40,806 bases of DNA from Eubacteriaceae bacterium (lineage in GTDB: Bacteria > Bacillota > Clostridia > Eubacteriales > Alkalibacteraceae): assembly GCA_003446375.1 (NCBI GenBank), contig DMAW01000012.1, positions 1 through 40,806 of the forward strand, given 5' to 3'. The notes below the pieces were generated by a model. That model saw only the letters and a list, made by a program, of their open reading frames with translations. It made no database searches and had not been told where the DNA came from. The position numbers and the translations under genes were made by a program. Below, one piece after another: positions 24,976-32,092 of this stretch (within the stretch, counting starts at the first letter, position 1; each line of letters starts with the position of its first letter).

Positions 24976-25020
24976 AAAAAATCCCGATAAGTTTCGATAA
25001 ACCTCAAACTTATCGGGATT
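24976..25020 (-). terminator. Terminator of the NlpC/P60 gene
   Basis: A perfect 15-bp stem (AATCCCGATAAGTTT with its complement, 24980-24994 and 25006-25020), an 11-nt loop and six T in minus sense, 14 bp after the stop codon of the cell-wall hydrolase gene. Confidence 0.9.
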
Positions 25021-25034
25021 AAATTTATTATAAT

Positions 25035-26435
25035 TTAATACACCCTTCTTCCGCTGATGTACTTTGCTCTCCAGTAAGCTGTATTGATAGAAGTTATCTC
25101 GACGCTTTTTCCCGTTCTTGGTGAATGTATCATGTTGCCGTTTCCTACATAAATACCTACATGACCAGAAAAGACAACCAAATCCCCAGGCCTTAAATCA
25201 CCTTTAGAAACATATCCACCTACGCTTCCCTGTCCGCCGCTAGTTCTTGGAAGCCCTATTCCAAATTGTTTAAAAACATATTGAGTAAACCCTGAACAAT
25301 CAAAACCTGCCGGGGTGGATCCCCCGCTCCTGTAAGGCGTCCCCAAATACTGCCTAGCTTTAGATACGATGGATGATCCTAAATTTGCATTATATGCAGA
25401 AGCTGTCGTTTTCCTTGCAGCACTTACGACCGGCCTTGACTTGGTTCCTTCTAGTACAATTTTTGTGGTAGGCTCGGATATTATCTTTTCATCTAATACT
25501 TTGGAACTTTCTTTAGCTCCATTTAGATACAAAACTTCTTTAGTAACTTCCTTTTCACCATCTTTACCCTTCTGCTCAATCTTTGATTGTCCTATATATA
25601 AAGACGAATCTTTCTTCTTTTGAGTATCGTAAGCTATTTTTTCAGTCACGACCTCTACAACTGTTGCCGATATGTCTAGAAAAGGTTTTTCTACAGCAAG
25701 ATTTATAGTATCCCCCGGCATCAGCTCTTCCAAATTCTTATCCGGATTGGCTGCTTCCAACGTCCTCAATCCGGTGCCGAAAGATCTGGATATCGTCCAG
25801 GCTGAATCACCTTGGGCTACCTTATAAGTCTGTGTTTCTTCAGTATTTGCCTGTACTCTTTTAATTGCTTCTGCCCTATCTATAATCAAATCAGCCTGTA
25901 CGTTTTTTACCGTTACTTCAACGTCTTGCTCAAATGCTACATCTAATATTTCAATATTAGATGATTTAGAAAGCTTTTCCATATAAGGCCGTTTCATTTC
26001 TTCTAAAATCCCGTTAGCTTCATCAACTGTGGCCAAGATAAGTTTTTCTTCTCCATCTACCATTATAATCGCAGCTTCTTGAAACACCTGAATTTTTTCT
26101 TTAAGCGCATCAGTAAGCTTTTCTACCCCCATGTCAGAATCATCTTTTGCTCTCACTTTTTCAAAAACTATCTCTTTTTCGTAGAAAAAATCTTCGCCGT
26201 ATTTTAAGGCTAGATCTTCTTCGATGTCAGCTAAAGCTTCTTCTACAATTAACTGTTCTGAAACTAAGCCTATCTCCTGACCATTAAAGTAAAGCTGATA
26301 AGAAAAACTGTTTTGATATGTCAATACTCCTATTGCAATTGCAGCCGTTATCGCACCAGATACTGCAAGGGCTTTCACTCTGTCTTTTAATTGCCATGTC
26401 TTTACATCTACTGTTTCCAACCAGTTTTTGTTCAT
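25035..26435 (-). CDS. Exported NlpC/P60 peptidoglycan endopeptidase with LysM and G5-like domains
   Basis: 466 residues from ATG 26435. An N-terminal membrane segment (about 24-44) is followed by a long charged region and a LysM-like domain (about 205-250; YKVAQGDSAWTISRSFGT ... LMPGDTINL). Next is a G5-like domain (about 260-335, ending ISEPTTKIVLEGT). The C-terminal NlpC/P60 domain has the catalytic cysteine C380 in GFDCSGF and the histidine in GHVGIYVG. It cleaves D-Glu to diamino-acid bonds in peptidoglycan, outside the membrane. An in-frame upstream start would add 24 residues, but ATG 26435 has the AGAGGAG site and the typical N-terminus. Monocistronic. Confidence 0.92.
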   Translation of the reverse strand: MNKNWLETVDVKTWQLKDRVKALAVSGAITAAIAIGVLTYQNSFSYQLYFNGQEIGLVSEQLIVEEALADIEEDLALKYGEDFFYEKEIVFEKVRAKDDSDMGVEKLTDALKEKIQVFQEAAIIMVDGEEKLILATVDEANGILEEMKRPYMEKLSKSSNIEILDVAFEQDVEVTVKNVQADLIIDRAEAIKRVQANTEETQTYKVAQGDSAWTISRSFGTGLRTLEAANPDKNLEELMPGDTINLAVEKPFLDISATVVEVVTEKIAYDTQKKKDSSLYIGQSKIEQKGKDGEKEVTKEVLYLNGAKESSKVLDEKIISEPTTKIVLEGTKSRPVVSAARKTTASAYNANLGSSIVSKARQYLGTPYRSGGSTPAGFDCSGFTQYVFKQFGIGLPRTSGGQGSVGGYVSKGDLRPGDLVVFSGHVGIYVGNGNMIHSPRTGKSVEITSINTAYWRAKYISGRRVY

Positions 26436-26478
26436 AACATATCTCCTCTTGACTCGAGTTAAATTTTCCAACAACAAT

Positions 26479-26507
26479 ATTCTAACATTAAATATACAAA
26501 TGCACAA
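26479..26507 (-). promoter_or_regulatory. Candidate promoter of the NlpC/P60 gene
   Basis: Minus-sense TTGTGC (26502-26507) and TAGAAT (26479-26484) with a 17-bp spacer, about 45 bp upstream of the ATG. Confidence 0.55.
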
Positions 26508-26569
26508 ACTTTATTTACACTTTGGTTACATCTTTAATTTTTTTTTAAGCAAAAGTGACAGACAGCTAC

Positions 26570-26626
26570 TTGACAACAATAAAAATACTCTGTACTATTG
26601 TATTAGATGTTTAATACAATAGTACA
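26570..26626 (+). promoter_or_regulatory. gntR-ABC operon promoter with long palindromic operator
   Basis: TTGACA (26570-26575) and TACTAT (26593-26598) have a 17-bp spacer. Overlapping the -10 is a perfect inverted repeat with 15-bp arms: TGTACTATTGTATTA (26591-26605) and its complement (26612-26626), with a 6-bp centre. A 36-bp dyad over the -10 and start site is what autorepression by the YtrA-type GntR protein would need. Confidence 0.85.
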
Positions 26627-26651
26627 ATAATCATATGAAAGGAGCGTATAA

Positions 26652-27038
26652 ATGTCTTGGAAACTTCAATCCGACCGACCCATTTATTCGCAGCTGATGG
26701 AATTGATCGAGCTTAAAATTTGTTCTGGATTTTATCCGCCCGGATCAAAAATACCATCAGTGCGAGAACTCGCCCAAGAAGCTTCAGTAAATCCTAACAC
26801 TATGCAAAGAGCACTTTCCACTTTAGAAAGCGACGGGCTTTTAATTTCTAATAGAACATCTGGAAGATTTGTTACAAATGATGAATCTGAAATTTTAAAA
26901 CTAAAAAAGAAGCTAGCCGAAAAAAATGTGGCCGAGTTTTTGCAAATGATGAGTAAACTGGGTTTTACAAAAGATGAAATACAAAATGCTATCTCAAAAT
27001 CTTATATATGGGAGGATAACAATGGAAACAATACTTAA
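26652..27038 (+). CDS. GntR-family regulator, YtrA subfamily
   Basis: 128 residues. Residues 8-75 are the GntR winged HTH (PIYSQLMELIELKICSGF ... SVRELAQEASVNPNTMQRAL). The C-terminal part is a short helical dimerisation segment, with no FCD or UTRA effector domain, which defines the YtrA type. Such regulators repress their own operon together with a linked ABC exporter and respond to cell-envelope stress or antibiotics. The stop lies 17 bp inside the next gene, so the two are translationally coupled. The GAAAGGAGCG site fixes the start. Confidence 0.93.
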   Translation: MSWKLQSDRPIYSQLMELIELKICSGFYPPGSKIPSVRELAQEASVNPNTMQRALSTLESDGLLISNRTSGRFVTNDESEILKLKKKLAEKNVAEFLQMMSKLGFTKDEIQNAISKSYIWEDNNGNNT

Positions 27039-27720
27039 ATGCAGCAACTTATCAAAAAATTTTGGAAATATAACAGCATTGAATAACCTTGATCTTGATA
27101 TACCACGGGGAAAGATCATAGGACTTCTAGGCCCTAATGCCAGCGGAAAGAGCACGTTTTTAAAAATATGCAACGAATTACTTACTCCTACCTCTGGTGA
27201 CATATTCATTTCCGGATATCATCCAGGCATCGAAACTAAAAAAATTGTTTCGTATTTACCGGAAAGAACATACTTAAATGATTGGATGAAGGTTTCTGAT
27301 ATCGTTGATTTCTTTAATGACTTTTACTCTAACTTTAATAAAGAAAAGGCCTATGATATGTTGTTGAAACTAAAAATAAACCCCAGCGACAGGCTCAAGA
27401 CTCTTTCAAAGGGAACCAAGGAAAAAGTCCAACTTATATTGGTCATGAGCAGAGATGCAGAGCTTTATCTTCTTGATGAACCAATAGGCGGAGTGGATCC
27501 GGCGGCTCGAGATTACATTTTGGATACGATTTTAAGCAACTACAACGAAAATGCTACAATAATAATATCAACTCATTTGATATCTGATATAGAAAAGATT
27601 TTGGATTACATAGTATTCATAAAAGACGGAAGTGTTGTTTTCACTAAATCTGTAGACGAAATAAGAGAAGAACACGGCAAATCTGTCGACTCTTTGTTCA
27701 GGGAGGTTTTCAAATGTTGA
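27022..27720 (+). CDS. ABC transporter ATP-binding protein
   Basis: 232 residues from ATG 27022, which follows a GGGAGG site and overlaps gntR by 17 bp. Walker A is GPNASGKST (about 37-45), the signature is a degenerate LSKGTKEKVQ, Walker B is LYLLDEP and the H-loop is STHL. It is the energising subunit of the exporter formed with the next gene product. Together with the YtrA-type regulator this matches the B. subtilis ytr and bacitracin/lantibiotic-stress exporter modules. Confidence 0.93.
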   Translation: METILKCSNLSKNFGNITALNNLDLDIPRGKIIGLLGPNASGKSTFLKICNELLTPTSGDIFISGYHPGIETKKIVSYLPERTYLNDWMKVSDIVDFFNDFYSNFNKEKAYDMLLKLKINPSDRLKTLSKGTKEKVQLILVMSRDAELYLLDEPIGGVDPAARDYILDTILSNYNENATIIISTHLISDIEKILDYIVFIKDGSVVFTKSVDEIREEHGKSVDSLFREVFKC

Positions 27721-28532
27721 AAAAACTTTTAAAATACGAATTAAAGGCTACTGCCAGATTATTCATTCCACTATACGCTGCGCTATTAGGTTTTGCAATT
27801 ATAAATAGGATAATCAATCCATTTAGCATTATAGAATCTTCAGCAAGCGCCAGTATGAAGACAATTTTTGCATATTTGAGCCTTACAGCTTATTTTGCGA
27901 TTATAGTGGGCATAATAGCAATGACTCTTATCATAATGATACAAAGATTTTATAAAAGCCTGCTCGGAGATGAAGGTTACTTAATGTTTACCTTGCCGGT
28001 CTCCACATCTTTTCATATAACGAGCAAACTCGTAGTTTCATTGGTATGGACTTTGACAAGTTTTCTATCTACTGTCATTTCTATTTTCATAATAATAAAC
28101 GAACCGGGCTTAATTAGCGAATTGCCGGAAGCATTTAAAGCCTTTCATCAAATATTAGGAACTTTTGGAATGGTTTTGTTTTCACTAAGCGCCCTTCTTG
28201 CTATTTGCGCATATATATTGATGATATATGCGGCTATATCCCTTGGTCATCAATTCCAAAAAAACAAGCTGATCGCTTCCTTTGGAATGTATTGTGTTCT
28301 GTATTTTATCAACCAAGGAATTATAGCTATTTCGCTGTTTACATTTGGCAATTTTTACTTTGAGTGGTTGGTTTCGTCTAACGGAGCAGACATGTTGATT
28401 GGATCTTCAAACCCTGAAATTTTCGAACTGAATCTGGTTTTAATCTTCTACATGATATTTACTGCTTTATTGACAGCTGCTTACTTCTTGCTGACAAATC
28501 ATATTCTTAAAAAACGTCTTAACTTAGAGTAG
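27714..28532 (+). CDS. ABC-2-like transporter permease
   Basis: 272 residues with about six hydrophobic segments: LFIPLYAALLGFAI, then YFAIIVGIIAMTLIIMI, VWTLTSFLSTVISIFIII, LLAICAYILMIYAAI, and two near the C-terminus. It starts 7 bp inside the ATPase gene (ATGTTGA overlap). No substrate-binding or peptidase domain is present. It forms the membrane half of an exporter; the substrate is unknown. The sequence is little conserved beyond topology, so the call rests on topology and operon context. Confidence 0.85.
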   Translation: MLKKLLKYELKATARLFIPLYAALLGFAIINRIINPFSIIESSASASMKTIFAYLSLTAYFAIIVGIIAMTLIIMIQRFYKSLLGDEGYLMFTLPVSTSFHITSKLVVSLVWTLTSFLSTVISIFIIINEPGLISELPEAFKAFHQILGTFGMVLFSLSALLAICAYILMIYAAISLGHQFQKNKLIASFGMYCVLYFINQGIIAISLFTFGNFYFEWLVSSNGADMLIGSSNPEIFELNLVLIFYMIFTALLTAAYFLLTNHILKKRLNLE

Positions 28533-28542
28533 CATCTTATTT

Positions 28543-28573
28543 AATGGACAGGCACGCCTGTCCATTATTTTTT
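28543..28573 (+). terminator. Terminator of the gntR-ABC operon
   Basis: AATGGACAGG-CACG-CCTGTCCATT (10-bp perfect stem) is followed by ATTTTTT, 10 bp after the permease stop codon. Confidence 0.92.
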
Positions 28574-28681
28574 TGTCAATAAACTTCTGTTTCAGCCTCT
28601 TTAAAATTCAATTAGTCATATCGCACAACTATGTGCTTGTTTTTTATCATATTGTATATGTTAATTTAGTCATTATAACTA

Positions 28682-28721
28682 TATAATATTGAATGTCAGC
28701 TTTTAGTTAATTAATTAACTA
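28682..28721 (+). promoter_or_regulatory. Candidate promoter and operator of the exported flavoenzyme operon
   Basis: A TATAAT (28682-28687) lies 72 bp before the flavoenzyme ATG; its -35 is poor (TGTTAA at 17 bp). Another reading is TTGTAT (28652-28657) with TATAAC (28674-28679). Downstream is a perfect 18-bp palindrome TAGTTAATTAATTAACTA (28704-28721), placed like a repressor or activator site. A weak -35 plus a dyad suggests regulated expression, perhaps by the PucR-type protein at the end of the cluster. Confidence 0.5.
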
Positions 28722-28758
28722 TCAATTGACTAACAACTTATCTAGAGAGGGGATACTC

Positions 28759-30294
28759 ATGGAAAGAAAAGGAATCAGTCGTAGGGATTTTATCAAAGGC
28801 GCAGCTGCAGGTACTATCGGCATGGCAACAATGGGCGTATTAGGAGCGTGCTCACAGAGTTCTACATCTGCAGATGACATCAAATGGGACAAAGAAGCAG
28901 AAGTAGTAATTGTCGGCGGCGGCGGTACAGGCGTTGCTGCAGCTGCTCAGGCAGCTATGGACGGAGCACAGGTATTGATTTTGGAAAAGGCAGGCATCGC
29001 CGGAGGAACCACTAATTATTCCGGAGGAGTCATGCAAGCTTCTTCAACAAAATATCAAAAAGATTTTACAGATTACAAAGACGATACTCCTGAAAACCAC
29101 TTCCAATTATGGCTGAGGGCAGGCGAAGGGCTAGTTGATGAAGATTTAGTAAAAGATTTGGCTTACGGAGCACCTGACCACATCGAATGGCTTTCAGGTA
29201 TGGGACTCAAATTTACCAGCGTATATGGTCATAGCGACATTCCATATATAGATAAGAACTTATTTGCAGACAGAATCCACGTATACGAAGGCGGTGGCGG
29301 CCATGGCGGCGGAGTGCCTATGGTTACTGCAATGCTTGATTCTGCACTCTCAAACGGAGCCGTAATAGAGTATGACACTGAAGTTACTGAACTTGTTACA
29401 AATGATTCCGGCGAAGTAGTAGGCGTAGTTGCTACTCAAGATGGAAAATCAATAAATGTAAAGGCAAAAAAAGGCGTAATACTCGCTTCTGCAGGAATTG
29501 ACAACAATAAACAGATGGCAAAAGAACTGGCTCCACAACAATTTTGGGCAATTTCAAACGGAGTTCCCATGTGTGCTGAAACCGACACCGGAGATGGAAT
29601 ACGAATGGCAATGGAAATCGGCGCTGCAGTCTGTGGATTTGGCGGAACCATTGATTTTTGTGGCAAAACAGGGGCTTCAACAGATAATAGAGTTCCACAC
29701 TTCCCTGCCTTTATAGTAAATGCCAAAGGCAAGCGATTTGTCAACGAAGATGCCACTTATGCATATCATTACAGAGCGATATTCCAACAAGAAAGTCAAT
29801 TTGGCGCTCCTACTTATATGATATTCGGAGAAAGCAGCCTCTCAGATGAATTTGCAAGATGGACAAAAGAAAGCTTAGACAAAGATTTAGCTGAAGGAGC
29901 GGTATTGCAAGGAAATACCATACAAGAGCTAGCTGACAAGATTGGAGTCGATTCTGAAAATCTATCTGCTACTTTGGCAACTTGGAATGCCGAATCTGCT
30001 GAGGGCAAAGACAGTCAATTCGACAGAACTACCGGACTTAAGCCAATTTCAGGACCTTTTTATGCATATAAAAACACTGCATTCAACTTGGGAGCAATTG
30101 GCGGAGTAAAAATCAACACCGACGCCCAAGCTATCGATACAAATGGAGAAGTCATACCAAGACTTTATGCCGGGGGCTTAAATGCCGGCGGATGGATCGG
30201 ACCGTACTATCCTGGATCGGGTACTGCAATTATAGGGACAGTGCACTGGGGACGAAAAGCCGGAGCTCACGCTGCAAAGCTTACTTCCCTTTAA
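28759..30294 (+). CDS. Tat-exported FAD-dependent reductase/dehydrogenase (flavocytochrome c/KstD-like), putative lipoprotein
   Basis: 511 residues from ATG 28759, after a GAGGGG site. The N-terminus is a twin-arginine signal (ISRRDFIKG, R8-R9) ending in a lipobox-like LGAC with C31. The enzyme should therefore be folded with FAD, exported by Tat and anchored outside. The FAD Rossmann motif GGGGTG is at 53-58. The domain is that of fumarate/urocanate reductases and 3-ketosteroid dehydrogenases. The region aligned with the fumarate-reductase proton-shuttle arginine reads NEDATYAY (Y334), and the C-terminal motif is YYPGSGTA (483-490) rather than the fumarate-type NRLGGNA. Fumarate is thus unlikely; the substrate is unknown. 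No FMN domain is fused. Confidence 0.88.
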   Translation: MERKGISRRDFIKGAAAGTIGMATMGVLGACSQSSTSADDIKWDKEAEVVIVGGGGTGVAAAAQAAMDGAQVLILEKAGIAGGTTNYSGGVMQASSTKYQKDFTDYKDDTPENHFQLWLRAGEGLVDEDLVKDLAYGAPDHIEWLSGMGLKFTSVYGHSDIPYIDKNLFADRIHVYEGGGGHGGGVPMVTAMLDSALSNGAVIEYDTEVTELVTNDSGEVVGVVATQDGKSINVKAKKGVILASAGIDNNKQMAKELAPQQFWAISNGVPMCAETDTGDGIRMAMEIGAAVCGFGGTIDFCGKTGASTDNRVPHFPAFIVNAKGKRFVNEDATYAYHYRAIFQQESQFGAPTYMIFGESSLSDEFARWTKESLDKDLAEGAVLQGNTIQELADKIGVDSENLSATLATWNAESAEGKDSQFDRTTGLKPISGPFYAYKNTAFNLGAIGGVKINTDAQAIDTNGEVIPRLYAGGLNAGGWIGPYYPGSGTAIIGTVHWGRKAGAHAAKLTSL

Positions 30295-30300
30295 TCTTAA

Positions 30301-30337
30301 ATTTCAATGGAGGCTTCATTGGAGCCTTCATTGAAAT
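30301..30337 (+). other. Intercistronic hairpin between flavoenzyme and tatA
   Basis: A 15-bp stem with one G-U pair: ATTTCAATG...CATTGAAAT outside and AGGCT/AGCCT inside, with a 7-nt loop (316-322 region). No T run follows, so it is more likely a partial terminator or mRNA-stability element than a full stop. It would allow more flavoenzyme than Tat protein to be made from one transcript. Confidence 0.6.
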
Positions 30338-30370
30338 GATTAATAATTTATACAGAAGGAAGGTTTATTT

Positions 30371-30703
30371 ATGAGAATCGGCACATCCGAACTAATTGTC
30401 GTGGTTATTGTAGCTTTATTAGTTCTCGGCCCGGAAAAATTGCCTTTCTATGCAAAAAAGCTAGGCAGATCATTAAATGCAATTAAAAGCTATACCAATG
30501 ATTTTACTAAAGAAATAAATGAAAATGTCATTGAGCCTGTGTCAAAAATAAAAGAACCCATCGAGAATGCAACTAAACCATTAAGTAGTCTAACAGAAGA
30601 ACTTAAAGCTCCATTTAAAGAAACGAAACATGCCGTGGAGAACATGGGACAATCCGGTACCGATAAGATCAAGGAATCCGGTTCATTGGAAAATGTGTCC
30701 TAA
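30371..30703 (+). CDS. tatA: TatA/B-family twin-arginine translocase subunit (long)
   Basis: 110 residues. One N-terminal membrane helix (ELIVVVIVALLVLGPEKLP) has the FGP/LGP hinge. A long amphipathic and charged helix follows, with TKEINENVIEPV and an Ala/Lys-rich tail. The tail is longer than usual for TatA and resembles TatB in length. Gram-positive Tat systems often have only TatA-type proteins, so two different ones here may split the A and B roles. It follows the Tat-dependent flavoenzyme and an AGAAGGAAGG site. Confidence 0.9.
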   Translation: MRIGTSELIVVVIVALLVLGPEKLPFYAKKLGRSLNAIKSYTNDFTKEINENVIEPVSKIKEPIENATKPLSSLTEELKAPFKETKHAVENMGQSGTDKIKESGSLENVS

Positions 30704-30732
30704 TAAAATATTATTATAAAAGGAGAATATCA

Positions 30733-30900
30733 ATGTTAGGTAGAATAGGAACATCAGAGTTATTGATAATTTTAGGGATTGCTTTGATAATTTTTGGACC
30801 AAAACAGCTTCCCAAACTTGGCAAGACATTTGGCTCAACCATCAAGAGCTTTAAGGACGGAGTAGATGGAGACGGTTCAACTGCAGAAGAAGAAAGTTAG
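30733..30900 (+). CDS. tatA: TatA-family twin-arginine translocase subunit (short)
   Basis: 55 residues: MLGRIGTSELLIILGIAL, then the hinge IIFGPKQLPKLGKTFGSTIKS and an acidic tail ending AEEES. The FGP hinge and following amphipathic helix are diagnostic for TatA pore-forming subunits. The ATG follows an AAAAGGAG site, 29 bp after the longer TatA. Its first helix resembles that of the upstream paralogue (IGTSEL in both), which suggests tandem duplication and divergence. Confidence 0.92.
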   Translation: MLGRIGTSELLIILGIALIIFGPKQLPKLGKTFGSTIKSFKDGVDGDGSTAEEES

Positions 30901-30917
30901 GCTGGGAGTCGATTTAT

Positions 30918-31681
30918 TTGAAAAGAAAGAAGATTAAAAATAGTTCTTCCAAAGATATAATGGGAATAGTTGATCACCTAGGAGAAATACGCAAGCGATT
31001 ATTCACAATTATCATCGTCTTCTTTATTTTTACCTTGATAAGCTTTAATTATGCCGACGATTTGGTAAATATGTTGATTGAAAACTCCCAAAATCTTGGA
31101 TATTCGCTAGTTTATTTAGCACCGGGAGAACTTTTTTCTCAGTATATAAAGGTATCCTTGGTTATCGGCATAGCTTTTTCATCACCTATAATACTTTTCC
31201 AGGTTTGGGCATTCATTCGTCCGGGACTTAAAAAAGGTGAAAAAGTCGTGGTTTTTCTTTCACTTTTTTCAGGTCTGATATGCTTTCTTATTGGAGCTGC
31301 CTTTGCATATATGATTGCCGTTCCATTAATGCTCAATTTTTTCATGACTGTAGATCAAAATCAGATTGTATTGCCGACGATATCTATACAAAATTACATC
31401 AACTTTATCATGTCCACTCTTATCACCTTCGGCTTGGTCTTTGAAATGCCGGTTATAACCGTATTTTGAGCCAATTGGGTTTGGTCAAAGCAGAATGGCT
31501 CGTCAAAAGCAGAAAGGTAGTAATAGTATTATTATTTCTGATCGGAGCAATTATTACCCCTCCCGAGGTGGTATCCCAGGTTCTTGTTGCCCTTCCGATG
31601 CTGGTGCTCTTTGAAATAAGCGTGCTTTTAAGCAAATTGATAGGCAGAAATAAAAGAAAAAAAGAAAATGACATAATATAA
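30918..31681 (+). pseudogene. tatC: TatC translocase subunit, interrupted by a one-base frameshift
   Basis: The first frame (30918-31469, TTG start after a GGGAG site) gives 183 residues with the TatC N-terminal motif DHLGEIRKRL and about four helices, ending EMPVITVF-stop. The second frame (from 31466) continues exactly where TatC should: LSQLGLVKAEWL..., then IITPPEVVSQVLVALPMLVLFEISVLL. Adding one T to the TTTT at 31464-31467 restores one frame of about 254 residues, the normal TatC length. TatC is the twin-arginine receptor, so loss would disable export unless another copy exists. A sequencing error or slippage in the T tract is equally possible. Confidence 0.88.
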
Positions 31682-31704
31682 ATCATAAAATTAAGGAGAT
31701 CAAA

Positions 31705-32055
31705 ATGAAAAAAACAAAAACGTTTATCGTATCCATGATACTTATTGCAGTAGCGTCTATAAGCCTTGGCTGTGGACAATCATCATCATATATAGATGGA
31801 ACTTACGAAGGTTCAAGTGATTCCGGAATGCATGCAGGGTTAAAGGTTTCTGTAGTGGTAACTGAAGGCAAGATTTCCGAAGTAACTGTTGTAGAACATT
31901 CTGAAACAGACGGAATAGGCACTGTAGCAATAGAACCTGTTACTGAGGCAATTGTTGAAACTCAATCAACAGATGTAGATTCAGTTTCAGGAGCTACAAA
32001 AACATCTACTGCTATCAAAGAAGCCGTTGATGCGGCTCTTGCTCAAGCTCAATAA
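31705..32055 (+). CDS. FMN-binding domain lipoprotein (covalent flavin carrier)
   Basis: 116 residues. A lipoprotein signal peptide with lipobox SLGC puts the lipidated cysteine at C23. A single FMN_bind domain (about 32-112) follows. Near its end DSVSGAT (92-98) matches the flavinylation motif used by ApbE, with FMN attached to T98. Such proteins pass electrons outside the membrane, as in NqrC, RnfG and extracellular flavin reductases. Here it is a likely electron partner of the Tat-exported flavoenzyme, and both appear to be lipid-anchored. No apbE gene is in the window. The start follows an AAGGAG site. Confidence 0.92.
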   Translation: MKKTKTFIVSMILIAVASISLGCGQSSSYIDGTYEGSSDSGMHAGLKVSVVVTEGKISEVTVVEHSETDGIGTVAIEPVTEAIVETQSTDVDSVSGATKTSTAIKEAVDAALAQAQ

Positions 32056-32056
32056 C

Positions 32057-32092
32057 AAAAAAAGCGTTTGCTTTTTAGCCAACGCTTTTTTT
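32057..32092. terminator. Bidirectional terminator between FMN-binding protein and PucR-type gene
   Basis: AAAAAAAGCGTT and AACGCTTTTTTT arms surround a short loop that includes the convergent regulator's stop codon. T runs occur in both directions. Confidence 0.85.

Noticed and set aside
28759..30294. Call as fumarate reductase
   Set aside because: Motifs for the fumarate proton-shuttle arginine and the C-terminal substrate arginine appear replaced by tyrosine-containing segments typical of ketosteroid-dehydrogenase-like proteins.
31460..31472. Programmed -1 ribosomal frameshift in tatC
   Set aside because: No proper slippery heptamer: a -1 slip would move tRNA-Phe from TTT to ATT. A one-base indel in the T tract explains the data more simply.
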